Source: Pedococcus dokdonensis
Lineage (GTDB): Bacteria; Actinomycetota; Actinomycetes; Actinomycetales; Dermatophilaceae
Assembly (NCBI RefSeq): GCF_900104525.1
Contig: NZ_LT629711.1
Location: 2,666,001-2,730,000, forward strand
Direction of reading: 5' to 3'
DNA length: 64,000 nt
Shown: in pieces, positions 26,814 to 34,234 of the stretch
Layout: every line of letters begins with the position of its first letter
How positions within the stretch are numbered: the first letter of the stretch is position 1
The notes under the pieces: generated by a model
What the model saw: the letters and a program-made list of their open reading frames with translations, nothing else
Database searches by the model: none
Told to the model about the DNA's origin: nothing
Position numbers and translations under genes: made by a program

Positions 26814-28163
26814 GTGTTTGACCACCTGCCGCGGGGAAGCATGGGATGGGAGTCGTTTGTAGACGGACTCACCTATTTGGATGATCAGGCCGAGTCGAGA
26901 TGTCTGGAGATGAAGAGCCAGTTGGACCTGAGCTCGAAGGCCGACCAGGTCAAGATCGCCAAGTTCATCCTCGGCGCAGCCAACCGCATGCCTGACGACG
27001 CGGCGCAACGCCTCGATGGGTTCGCTGTGCTCGTGGCCGGCGTAGCGCCTGGTGCCGCTGCGGGGATACCTCGGATCGAAAATCACGAGCTTCGTCGGCT
27101 CATCGATCCATTCGTCGGAGTCGGTCCACGGTGGGACGTCGAACGCGTCAGCGGCGACGGCGACAACCAAGTCCTCATCATCGTCGTGTCCCCTCCCACT
27201 TGGGGAGAAGCCCCCTATCCCTGCCTCCAGACCAGCGGGTCCCTGCAAGACGGTGACATCTACATCAGAGCCGATGGCGAAACGAGGAAGGCTAACGGCG
27301 CCGAGATTGGCCAACTCGTCCAGCGATCGAGCCCAGCGAAGCCTCGACCGGAGGTAACTGTCGACCTCGTAGGTCCCGTCCACGCATATGAAGTCGATAC
27401 CAGCGCCGGCAACCAAGCCATAGCGAAGGCCCGCGCTTCCTTGCTGAGCAGCTTGCCCGGCAAAGGGCCGGCGGCCTCGGTGGTGAACGCGTTGGGACTA
27501 CAAGGCCTTCAGGCGAGCGCAATCATGGGCGGCCTTTATCGGACCGTGGAGGAGTCTCGATCAGAGTCAGAATTTCAGGCCGAGGTAGACCGCTGGGGGG
27601 TTGCTTGCCTAGACGCCCGGCCCGACATCGTCCGCAAGTTCGTTAAGCACCACGTGAAGCCCATTCGCATTGACATCAGGAACGCCGGGCAACACTTCCT
27701 CGAGGACGTCGAGGTCCAGCTCTACATTGCCGGCGACATCGTCGGCCTCAAGAGCCGCTACGGCGACGACTATGACTACGGCACGTGGCTGCCAAAACCA
27801 CCCCGCAAGTATGGTCCCTACACCCGGAGCCTCATACCGACCATGCCCGACTACGGGCACCTCGTGCCCATGAATCTGGCTCCGGTCCGACCCGTGAACG
27901 GCCCTACATTCCGCTTCGACAACGGCGGGTCGATATCAGTGACCGTAACAATCCCTACCCTGCGTCCTGCCGCGTCACACTCGATCAACGACAGGATGTG
28001 CGTCATCGTCCAAGACCCCTCTCTGCGGCAGCTTCAAGTCTCTTGGCACGCGACTGCGCGGGGCCACGATGTGGTCATGCAGGGCGAAGTCTCGATTCCC
28101 GTTGGCGAACCGAAGAATGTGTCCAGGGCCGTTGAGCGTGTTTATGATTCCCTCAACCAGTAG
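26814..28163 (+). CDS. Schlafen/AlbA_2-like domain protein
   Basis: 449 residues from GTG 26814, with GAAAGGGAA upstream. The N-terminal ~140 residues resemble the AlbA_2 (divergent AAA, Schlafen core) domain: ESRCLEMKSQLDLSSKADQVKIAKFILGAAN, then GFAVLVAGV and a later WGEAPYPCLQTSG...GDIYIRADGETRKAN. The catalytic-type Glu and Lys in CLEMKSQ are kept. A linker and a C-terminal beta-rich half (KPIRIDIRNAGQHFLEDVEVQLYIAG) follow. AlbA_2 proteins turn up in regulators and in phage-defence islands as possible nucleases. The gene follows the small membrane protein in the same direction. Confidence 0.75.
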   Translation: MFDHLPRGSMGWESFVDGLTYLDDQAESRCLEMKSQLDLSSKADQVKIAKFILGAANRMPDDAAQRLDGFAVLVAGVAPGAAAGIPRIENHELRRLIDPFVGVGPRWDVERVSGDGDNQVLIIVVSPPTWGEAPYPCLQTSGSLQDGDIYIRADGETRKANGAEIGQLVQRSSPAKPRPEVTVDLVGPVHAYEVDTSAGNQAIAKARASLLSSLPGKGPAASVVNALGLQGLQASAIMGGLYRTVEESRSESEFQAEVDRWGVACLDARPDIVRKFVKHHVKPIRIDIRNAGQHFLEDVEVQLYIAGDIVGLKSRYGDDYDYGTWLPKPPRKYGPYTRSLIPTMPDYGHLVPMNLAPVRPVNGPTFRFDNGGSISVTVTIPTLRPAASHSINDRMCVIVQDPSLRQLQVSWHATARGHDVVMQGEVSIPVGEPKNVSRAVERVYDSLNQ

Positions 28164-28585
28164 GTTTGGGAGGAAATTTTCGGGGGGATAGTAGACAGGG
28201 GATGGGGGGCCTCGGTTAAACAACGGGGGGTCAAGTCCTGGGAGCATCGCGATCAGACTTGCTCCTCGCCTGCGCTAGCAGCACAGGCGCTGGCGGTGGT
28301 CGCGAGGGTGTTTCACCGCCTGCCCCAAGGCATGGGCAGCCCCCACACCACAGCTCTCTAGACAGCGCGGGCCGGTCTTACCGATCGTCCGCACCCGGCC
28401 GTGCCAACCCCGTGGCTCTGCGGTCGTTCTAGACCCCTTGCAGCACGCCTCCGGCCCCCGCCCTAGATGAGCGGGGGCCGGTTCTCTGCGTTGGCGACCG
28501 GGAGCAGTTCACCCTTACTGGCGGCCAGCCGACCTGCCGCCCTGAGCCCGGTTCTTACGTGGTCGTCCACGCCACCGTTGTTCCC
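28164..28585. other. 422-base gap with a terminator
   Basis: Intergenic region before the leftward 171-residue gene. It contains a GGGGG-rich run near 28180-28195 and the hairpin listed separately at 28451-28481. No coding frame with good codon use. Confidence 0.4.
28451..28481 (-). terminator. Terminator hairpin
   Basis: CCGGCCCCCGC at 28451-28461 pairs with GCGGGGGCCGG at 28471-28481 around a nine-base loop. It lies 105 bases after the stop of the leftward gene at 28586. Confidence 0.6.
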
Positions 28586-29101
28586 CTATGTCGTCGTCCG
28601 GGGCACGAGCACCCGGACCGCCCACGGGGTATCGGCATCGGCGTCGTCGAGGTCCTGCTCGACGATCCTGAACCCTCGACCCCGGGCCCACATCGCCGCA
28701 CGGCTCATCGTGTACTCGAGGTCAGCCGTCCACGCCTCTGCGTACTCGCCGGGATTGGCGTCCGCCAGCATGGCTGCAATCTCCCCGCCACTGTCCTTGG
28801 TGTAGCGCAGCATCCCGTACGCCTCGGCGTCAGCCGGGGCGATGTAGATTTCGACCTCCACCGTCGCGCCGCGGGGCGCGTCGAAGCCGGCCCCGTCCAA
28901 GCCGGGCCCGCTCCATGTGCGGTCGCCGTCCACCTCCCCCAGCAGGAAGGACCGGCGGGCGCCGTCCTCGCTCACCGGGAGGTTGGACGTGGGCTCGAGG
29001 CCCACGGCAAACAGCTCACCGGTCCAGGCGTCCCACGCCGTGTCGTACTCGTCCTCGTCGCCCGGAGCGATGAAGGTGGCCGCGTGATGGGTGACGTTCA
29101 T
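28586..29101 (-). CDS. Island hypothetical acidic protein
   Basis: 171 residues from ATG 29101 with GAGGAAG upstream. It is acidic overall (DEDEYDTAWDAW, QDLDDADADTPW) with a beta-strand pattern (TVEVEIYIAPADAEAYGMLRYT) and a helical AEAWTADLEYTMSRAAMWARGRGF. No membrane segment or known motif. It is the last gene before the right attachment site; four GTGGGCAG motifs lie just upstream of its start. Confidence 0.65.
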   Translation of the reverse strand: MNVTHHAATFIAPGDEDEYDTAWDAWTGELFAVGLEPTSNLPVSEDGARRSFLLGEVDGDRTWSGPGLDGAGFDAPRGATVEVEIYIAPADAEAYGMLRYTKDSGGEIAAMLADANPGEYAEAWTADLEYTMSRAAMWARGRGFRIVEQDLDDADADTPWAVRVLVPRTTT

Positions 29102-29110
29102 GCTTCCTCC

Positions 29111-29159
29111 GTGGGCAGCTGGTGGGCAGATGGTGGGCAGAACAGGGGTCAGTGGGCAG
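29111..29159 (+). repeat. Four GTGGGCAG motifs, possible integrase arm sites
   Basis: GTGGGCAG begins at 29111, 29122, 29133 and 29152; the first three are phased by 11 bases. The left end has two related copies with the same spacing. Position just inside attR fits arm-type integrase binding. Confidence 0.55.
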
Positions 29160-29244
29160 AACTAGAGCGAAGTGGATTGAACCATGATTCTGTTGTCCTG
29201 CTTGCTGATTGAGAGTGTCCCGCCGGGCGCCCACGATGTCAATA

Positions 29245-29291
29245 CGGACTTTTAATCCGTAGGTTGTGGGTTCGAGTCCCACGGGGCCCAC
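29245..29291 (+). repeat. attR core (tRNA-Lys 3' fragment)
   Basis: The displaced 3' half of tRNA-Lys, from CGGACTTTTAATCCG to the discriminator, with T-arm GTGGG/CCCAC. CCA follows the discriminator here (29291-29293) but not at attL. This is probably the chromosomal remnant left by integration. Confidence 0.9.
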
Positions 29292-29323
29292 CACGCACCG
29301 CCCGTGCCGCGACGGCACCGGGG

Positions 29324-29353
29324 CTGGAGCTGGAGCTGGAGCTGGAGCTGGAG
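29324..29353. repeat. Hexanucleotide repeat (CTGGAG)x5
   Basis: Five perfect tandem copies of CTGGAG in the non-coding stretch between attR and the riboswitch. It may vary in copy number. Confidence 0.9.
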
Positions 29354-29427
29354 ACCAAGGTCACCACGGACCGGTTTGGCTGGCGCAGAGCCCGTTGAGA
29401 GACTGGGAGCAGAGCCGACCACGGCTC

Positions 29428-29469
29428 CCGGACGAGCGGTGCCGTACCCGGTGTGCGACAAGACGGCGC
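29428..29469 (+). promoter_or_regulatory. Guanidine-III riboswitch
   Basis: The 42 bases contain CCGGACGAG, GCCGTACCCGGT and ACAAGACGGCGC in order, the conserved strands of the guanidine-III (ykkC-III) pseudoknot. A ribosome site (AGGGAG, 29472-29477) and an ATG follow at once, and the gene is an SMR exporter, the typical target. It should allow translation when guanidinium is bound. Confidence 0.88.
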
Positions 29470-29483
29470 TCAGGGAGCTCATC

Positions 29484-29798
29484 ATGGCTTGGCTCGTGCT
29501 CGTCGTCTCGGGTGTCCTCGAAGCGGTGTGGGCCGTCGCCCTCGGCAGGTCCGAAGGCTTCTCCCGCCCGACCCCTTCGCTCGTGTTCGTCGTCGGTCTG
29601 CTGCTGAGCATGGGCGGACTGGCCTACGCGTTGCGGTCCGTCCCCGTCGGGACCGGGTATGCCGTGTGGGTGGGCATCGGCGCGGCGCTGACCGTGGCGT
29701 ACGGGATGGTGACGGGGGCCGAGTCCGTCACCCCGGTGAAGCTGCTGCTCATCGCAGGTCTCGTCGGGTGCGTGGTCGGCCTCAAGCTGGCCCACTGA
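29484..29798 (+). CDS. gdx: SMR-family guanidinium exporter (Gdx/SugE type)
   Basis: 104 residues from ATG 29484 with AGGGAG upstream. Four membrane segments span nearly the whole chain, with the essential Glu in segment 1 (VLEAVWAVALGRSEGF) and the SMR motifs VPVGTGYAVWVGIGAALTVAYG. The lengthened WAVALGRS and following sequence fit SugE/Gdx rather than EmrE. As a dimer it exports guanidinium in exchange for protons. The riboswitch just upstream strongly supports this. It lies immediately outside the integrated element. Confidence 0.92.
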   Translation: MAWLVLVVSGVLEAVWAVALGRSEGFSRPTPSLVFVVGLLLSMGGLAYALRSVPVGTGYAVWVGIGAALTVAYGMVTGAESVTPVKLLLIAGLVGCVVGLKLAH

Positions 29799-29872
29799 GC
29801 GGGCGATGAGTCCTGCTGCGCGCGGCGGTCAGAATGGCGACCGGACCACCACGCAGGACAGCAGGAGGACAC

Positions 29873-30160
29873 ATGTCGTTCCAGGCCTACCTCGACGCGC
29901 TCGAGACGAAGACCGGCAGGACCCCGCAGGAGCTCCTCGACGAGGCGCACGCCAAGGGATTCGGCACCGACACCAAGGCGGGGGTCGTGTGCGAGTGGCT
30001 CAAGGACGACTACGGCGTGGGGCGCGGGCACGCGATGGCGTTCGTGCACGTCCTGACCAAGGGTCCACAGATCAGCGACAAGCACGTCGGCACCACTGGG
30101 GTTCACCGCGACGAGTCCAACCTGCTGCGCCTCGACGGCATCGCCCGACGGGACAGCTGA
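29873..30160 (+). CDS. DUF4287 domain protein
   Basis: 95 residues from ATG 29873, with AGGAGG upstream. The sequence SFQAYLDALETKTGRTPQELLDEA...TKAGVVCEWLKDDYGVGRGHAMAFVHVL matches the DUF4287 pattern: an 'FxAYLxxxxxKTG' opening and 'WLKxDyGlGrGHamA' core. The role of the family is not known. It is soluble and sits alone between the exporter and a broken small gene. Confidence 0.85.
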   Translation: MSFQAYLDALETKTGRTPQELLDEAHAKGFGTDTKAGVVCEWLKDDYGVGRGHAMAFVHVLTKGPQISDKHVGTTGVHRDESNLLRLDGIARRDS

Positions 30161-30241
30161 GGCCCCGCCCGGTCACGTCACGATCGGCTCCCGAAGCGGT
30201 CACTGAGGTGGGCAGACCACATCGAGGACAGGCGGCGAGCG

Positions 30242-30510
30242 TTGGCCACATCCATCGTCAGCTACGAGCTGCGGGCGGCGGGCAGGACGACGACCCGCTG
30301 CTCGACTACCTCACGACGCTGGAGGACTGGTGGCACTACCTCGCCCGCACCTGGGTCGTGGTGACCTCGAAGTACGCGACCCTGCTGCGGGCCGAGCTCG
30401 GCGAGCACCTGCATCCCGATGACCTGCTGCTGGTTGTGAAGTCGGGTGGGGTGGGGGCGTGGGCCGGCTTCCCCGAGCGCCCGGACGCCTGGCTGCGGCG
30501 GCACGTCTAG
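30242..30510 (+). pseudogene. Small 'WWHYL' protein interrupted by an apparent one-base deletion
   Basis: Starting at TTG 30242 the first frame gives an opening like MATSIVSYELRAAG; family-like sequence then continues in the next frame from about 30282 as QDDDPLLDYLTTLEDWWHYLARTW, VVVTSKYATLLRAELGEHLHPDDLLLVVKSGGVGAWAGFPERPDAWLRRHV. Adding one base to the GGG run at 30279-30282 restores a single ~90-residue protein. The pattern (start with ISYDL, then WWHYL..TW.V.T) is that of a widespread small family annotated as SinR-like, function unknown. Either a real mutation or a base lost in sequencing; the same kind of break affects ppk1. Confidence 0.7.
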
Positions 30511-30550
30511 ACGGGACTTCGGGCTGCTCCCACGGGCCTGTACGCTTTGG

Positions 30551-30569
30551 TTAGGTAAGCCTTTCCTAT
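30551..30569 (+). promoter_or_regulatory. DtxR/IdeR-type iron box upstream of ferric ABC transporter
   Basis: TTAGGTAAGCCTTTCCTAT is a 19-base interrupted palindrome close to the DtxR/IdeR consensus (TTAGGTTAGGCTAACCTAA), placed 37 bases before the transporter start. With iron, the regulator would block transcription. Confidence 0.85.
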
Positions 30570-30605
30570 GCGGCCGGTCGGGTCGCGCTGACCCAGGAGA
30601 CTCAC

Positions 30606-31640
30606 GTGGCTCTTCGACCGTTCATCCTCGCTGCACTCGGCGTCGCGAGCCTGCTCGGGGTCGCCGCCTGCAGCGGCGACGGCAGCCTCGAAGCGGGCAA
30701 GGACCTCGACCCCGACAAGCTGACCATCTACAGCGCGCAGCACGAGAACCTCACGCAGGCCTGGGCCGAGAAGTTCAAGCAGGACACCGGGATCGACGTG
30801 CAGATCCGTTATGGCAGCGACTCGTCGATGGGCAACCAGATCGTCCAGGAGGGTGCCAAGTCCCCGGCCGACGTGTTCCTCACCGAGAACTCCCCGGCCA
30901 TGACGACGGTCCAGGACGCGGGCCTGCTGGCGACGGTCGACGACAAGACCATCGCTCAGGTCGGCAGCGACCACGTGCCCTCCAGCAAGGAGTGGATCGG
31001 GATCGCCGCCCGCTCCACCGTGCTGGTCTACAACCCCAGCAAGATCAGCGAGGCCGAGCTGCCGACGTCGATCATGGACCTGCAGGACCCGAAGTGGAGC
31101 GGCAAATGGGGTGCGGCCGCCGGCGGCGCCGACTTCCAGGCCATCGTCTCGGCGATCCTCGACACGCAGGGCGAGGCCAGGACGGCGGCCTGGCTCAAGG
31201 GCCTCAAGGACGGCGGCAAGATCTACCAGAACAACATCGCCGTGATGAAGGCCGTGAATGCCGGCCAGGTGCCGGTCGGGATCATGTACCACTACTACTG
31301 GTACCGCGACCAGGCCCTCACGAAGGCGGGCAGCGGCAACACCAAGCTCCTCTACTTCCACCACCAGGACCCCGGTGCGTTCGTGAGCCTGTCCGGTGGT
31401 GCGGTCCTCAAGTCGAGCAAGCACGCGGCCAACGCCCAGAAGTTCCTCGCCTTCGTCACCAGCCCCGAGGGGCAGAAGATGCTGGCCACGAGCGGCGCCA
31501 AGGAGTATGCGGTCGGCACCAGTGTCGCGTCCGACCCGGCCCTGGAGCCGCTGGACTCCCTGGAAGCACCCGACATCGACCCCTCGAAGCTCAATGGCCC
31601 CAAGGTGATCGAGCTCATGACGAAGGCAGGCATCCTCTAG
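30606..31640 (+). CDS. Ferric iron ABC transporter substrate-binding lipoprotein
   Basis: 344 residues from GTG 30606, AGGAG six bases upstream. The leader MALRPFILAALGVASLLG ends in a VAAC lipobox. The mature part follows the class-1 ferric binding-protein pattern (FbpA-like): TIYSAQHENLTQAWAEKFKQ, RYGSDSSMGNQI, FLTENSPAM, STVLVYNPSKI and IMYHYYWYRDQ with the paired Tyr that ligate iron. First gene of an iron-box operon with permease and ATPase directly downstream. Confidence 0.92.
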   Translation: MALRPFILAALGVASLLGVAACSGDGSLEAGKDLDPDKLTIYSAQHENLTQAWAEKFKQDTGIDVQIRYGSDSSMGNQIVQEGAKSPADVFLTENSPAMTTVQDAGLLATVDDKTIAQVGSDHVPSSKEWIGIAARSTVLVYNPSKISEAELPTSIMDLQDPKWSGKWGAAAGGADFQAIVSAILDTQGEARTAAWLKGLKDGGKIYQNNIAVMKAVNAGQVPVGIMYHYYWYRDQALTKAGSGNTKLLYFHHQDPGAFVSLSGGAVLKSSKHAANAQKFLAFVTSPEGQKMLATSGAKEYAVGTSVASDPALEPLDSLEAPDIDPSKLNGPKVIELMTKAGIL

Positions 31641-33176
31641 GTGGCCAGGTCCGCGAGGGGGGCGGCGTCCCCCATCCCGGTCGTCGTGACGAGCCTCGCG
31701 GTGGCGGCACTCTGCTTGCTGCCGCTGGGCGTGGTGGTGGCGTCCGGCGTCGACGTGGGCTGGGACGCCGCACGCACGCTGCTGTGGCGACCTCGGGTGG
31801 GCGAGCTGCTCCGCAACACCACCGCACTCGTCGTCCTCACGGTCGCCGCGACGACCTTGCTCGGCATCGTCACGGCCTGGCTGGTCGAGCGGACCGCGCT
31901 GCCGGGTGCACGGGTGTGGCGCGTGCTCATGGTCTGCCCGCTTGCAGTGCCGGCCTTCGTCAACAGCTATGCGTGGGTCACCGTCCGCCCCGACCTCGAA
32001 GGGCTGCGCGGCGCGGTGCTGGTGACCACGCTCTCCTACTTCCCGTTCGTCTTCCTGCCGGTGTCCGCGGCGCTGCGCAGCCTCGACCCGACGGTCGAGG
32101 AGACGGCCCGTTCCCTCGGGCTGGGTCCGTGGCGGGCCTTCCTGCGCGCGGTGCTGCCCCAGCTGCGGCACGCCACGGTCGGCGGGATGCTGCTCGTGTC
32201 GTTGCACCTGCTGGCCGAGTTCGGGGTGCTCGCGATGCTGCGCTTCCCGACGTTCACGACGGCGATCCTGGAGCAGTTCCAGGTCGCCTTCAGCGACAGC
32301 GCGGGCAGCCTCCTCGCCCTGGTCCTGATGGCCCTGTGCCTCGGCCTGCTCACCGCCGACCAGCTGCTGCGGGGCACCAGCCGTCAGGCGCGGGTCGGCC
32401 GCGGCACCTCGCGACGCGTGGTGCCCGCAGCCCTCGGCCGGTGGACCGCACCGGCGCTGCTCCTGATGGCCTCCCTCACCGCAGCCGCGCTGGGGGTCCC
32501 GATCGCGAGCCTCGCCCGGTGGCTCGCCGCCGGTGACCCCACCTTCGACGCGCACACCTGGCTGGTGACGGTCGGCAGCACGATCGGATTCGCTGTCGTG
32601 GCAGGCCTGCTCACGGTCCTGGCCGCCTTCCCGGTCGCCTGGCTGATCAGCCGTCGCAGGTCCTGGCTGAGCATCCTCATCGAGCGAGCCACGTATGTCG
32701 CGTCGTCGCTCCCCGGGGTCGTGGTCGCCCTCGCACTGGTCACCCTGACGATCCGTTACGCGCGCCCGGTCTACCAGACGAGCATCGTGTTGGTCGCGGC
32801 ATACGCGATCCTGTTCATCCCCAGGGCGATGGTGAGCATCCGCGCCTCCATGGCGCACGCACCCGAGGAGCTGATGCAGGCGGCGCGGGCGCTCGGCGCC
32901 GGGCCGACGCGGGCCTTCGCCCGCGTGCTGCTGCCGCTGACGCTCCCAGGTGCACTGGCGGGCTTCGCGATGGTGTTCATCGCCGTCTCGACAGAGCTGA
33001 CGGCCACGCTGATCCTCGCTCCCACGGGCGTGCGGACCCTCGCCACCGCGTTCTGGAGCGCCAGTGAGAGCATCGACTACGCGGGCGCGGCCCCCTACGC
33101 CGCGGCCCTCATCCTCGTGTCGACTCCCGTGACCTATCTGCTGCTGCATCGTTCCGACCAGGAGCCTGACCTGTGA
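31641..33176 (+). CDS. Ferric iron ABC transporter permease (FbpB-like, fused two-domain)
   Basis: 511 residues, start GTG 31641 immediately after the upstream stop. About 12 hydrophobic segments in two homologous halves; each half has a coupling loop (EETARSLGLGPWRAFLRAVLPQLRHA and MQAARALGAGPTRAFARVLLPLTLPGALAG). This duplicated layout is typical of FbpB/AfuB-type iron permeases. It overlaps the ATPase gene by four bases (GTGA). Confidence 0.92.
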   Translation: MARSARGAASPIPVVVTSLAVAALCLLPLGVVVASGVDVGWDAARTLLWRPRVGELLRNTTALVVLTVAATTLLGIVTAWLVERTALPGARVWRVLMVCPLAVPAFVNSYAWVTVRPDLEGLRGAVLVTTLSYFPFVFLPVSAALRSLDPTVEETARSLGLGPWRAFLRAVLPQLRHATVGGMLLVSLHLLAEFGVLAMLRFPTFTTAILEQFQVAFSDSAGSLLALVLMALCLGLLTADQLLRGTSRQARVGRGTSRRVVPAALGRWTAPALLLMASLTAAALGVPIASLARWLAAGDPTFDAHTWLVTVGSTIGFAVVAGLLTVLAAFPVAWLISRRRSWLSILIERATYVASSLPGVVVALALVTLTIRYARPVYQTSIVLVAAYAILFIPRAMVSIRASMAHAPEELMQAARALGAGPTRAFARVLLPLTLPGALAGFAMVFIAVSTELTATLILAPTGVRTLATAFWSASESIDYAGAAPYAAALILVSTPVTYLLLHRSDQEPDL

Positions 33177-34234
33177 CCAGCCTTCACGTGCGCGGCGTGC
33201 GTGCCAGCTACGGGCCGACCGAGGTGCTGCACGGCATCGACCTGGTGGTGCCCTCGGGCTCGACGACCGCGATCCTCGGGCCGTCCGGCTGTGGCAAGAC
33301 CACCCTGCTGCGGGTGGTCACCGGTTTCCAGACACCGACTGCGGGCTCGGTGGCCCTCGACGACGAGACCGTCGCGGGCGACGGTTCCTGGACTCCGCCG
33401 GAGCGCAGGCGGATCGGCTACGTCGCCCAGGAGGGCAACCTCTTCCCCCACCTGTCGATCGCGGCCAACGTCGCCTTCGGGCTCCCTCGCTCCGAGCGCA
33501 AGGACACCGCTCGGATCTCGCAGCTGCTCGAGCTGCTCGGTCTCGACGCGGGCCTGATGGGGCGGCGCCCGGACCAGCTCTCCGGTGGCCAGCAGCAACG
33601 CGTCGCGATCGCCCGCGCCCTCGCCCCTCGACCGCGGCTGGTCGTGCTCGACGAGCCGTTCAGCTCCCTCGACACCGGGCTCCGCGCCGCCACCCGCGAA
33701 GCGGTGGCCGAGGCACTGCACCACGAGCGCGTCACGGTCGTCCTCGTCACGCACGACCAGGCCGAGGCGCTGTCGTTCGCCGACCAGGTGGCGATCATGC
33801 ACGACGGTCACCTCGCCCAGGTCGGCACGCCCCTGCAGGTGTATGGCGCCCCGGCCGACCGTCGGTCGGCGCGGTTCCTCGGGGAGGCACAGTTCGTCAG
33901 CGGGGTGGTCCAGGGCCACCAGGTGGACAGCGACCTGGGTGTGCTCGAGCTCGACGAGACCGCCCCCGAGGGGCGGGTCGACGTCCTCGTCCGTCCGGAG
34001 CAGATCCGGCTCACGCGGGAGGACGGCGGCCTGCGGGCCCGTGTCGTCTCGACCACCTACTTCGGCCACGACGCCCTGGTCTCGCTCGACCTCGTCGGGC
34101 CCGACGGGAGCGCCGGACGTCGCGTCGTCGCCCGGGTCAACGGGTCAGAGGCCTGGGCGGCGGGGACGCCGGTCGCGGTGCAGGTGGTCGGCGCCGTGCG
34201 GGCCTTCCCCGACGATGCCACGGCCGACGGCTGA
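33173..34234 (+). CDS. Ferric iron ABC transporter ATP-binding protein (FbpC-like)
   Basis: 353 residues from GTG 33173. Walker [11 protein letters not shown]-loop [12 protein letters not shown], signature [16 protein letters not shown], Walker [13 protein letters not shown] and H-loop [14 protein letters not shown] are present. The last ~110 residues form a TOBE-type domain ([12 protein letters not shown]). The 3' end overlaps the end of the convergent fusion gene by about 90 bases, which is unusual. Confidence 0.93.
   Translation: MTSLHVRGVRASYGPTEVLHGIDLVVPSGSTTAILGPSGCGKTTLLRVVTGFQTPTAGSVALDDETVAGDGSWTPPERRRIGYVAQEGNLFPHLSIAANVAFGLPRSERKDTARISQLLELLGLDAGLMGRRPDQLSGGQQQRVAIARALAPRPRLVVLDEPFSSLDTGLRAATREAVAEALHHERVTVVLVTHDQAEALSFADQVAIMHDGHLAQVGTPLQVYGAPADRRSARFLGEAQFVSGVVQGHQVDSDLGVLELDETAPEGRVDVLVRPEQIRLTREDGGLRARVVSTTYFGHDALVSLDLVGPDGSAGRRVVARVNGSEAWAAGTPVAVQVVGAVRAFPDDATADG

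Larger units (their letters stand above)
14267..29291. mobile_element. 15-kb integrative element in tRNA-Lys
   Basis: Bounded by a near-identical 47-base repeat of the tRNA-Lys 3' half (14267-14313 and 29245-29291). Inside are a tyrosine integrase, an excisionase-like HTH, a RepA-like ATPase, phage-derived sequence and likely cargo. Base composition is more mixed than in the flanks (more A and T at third positions in several genes) and the chromosome-typical octamer GTATGCCG is absent. No capsid, portal or conjugation genes are seen, so it is a satellite-like or degraded element. Confidence 0.9.

Noticed and set aside
30507..33149. Long open frame on the minus strand opposite the iron ABC genes
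   Set aside because: It is a GC-bias shadow: translation is rich in Arg, Gly, His and Asp without any domain, while the plus strand carries clear transporter motifs.
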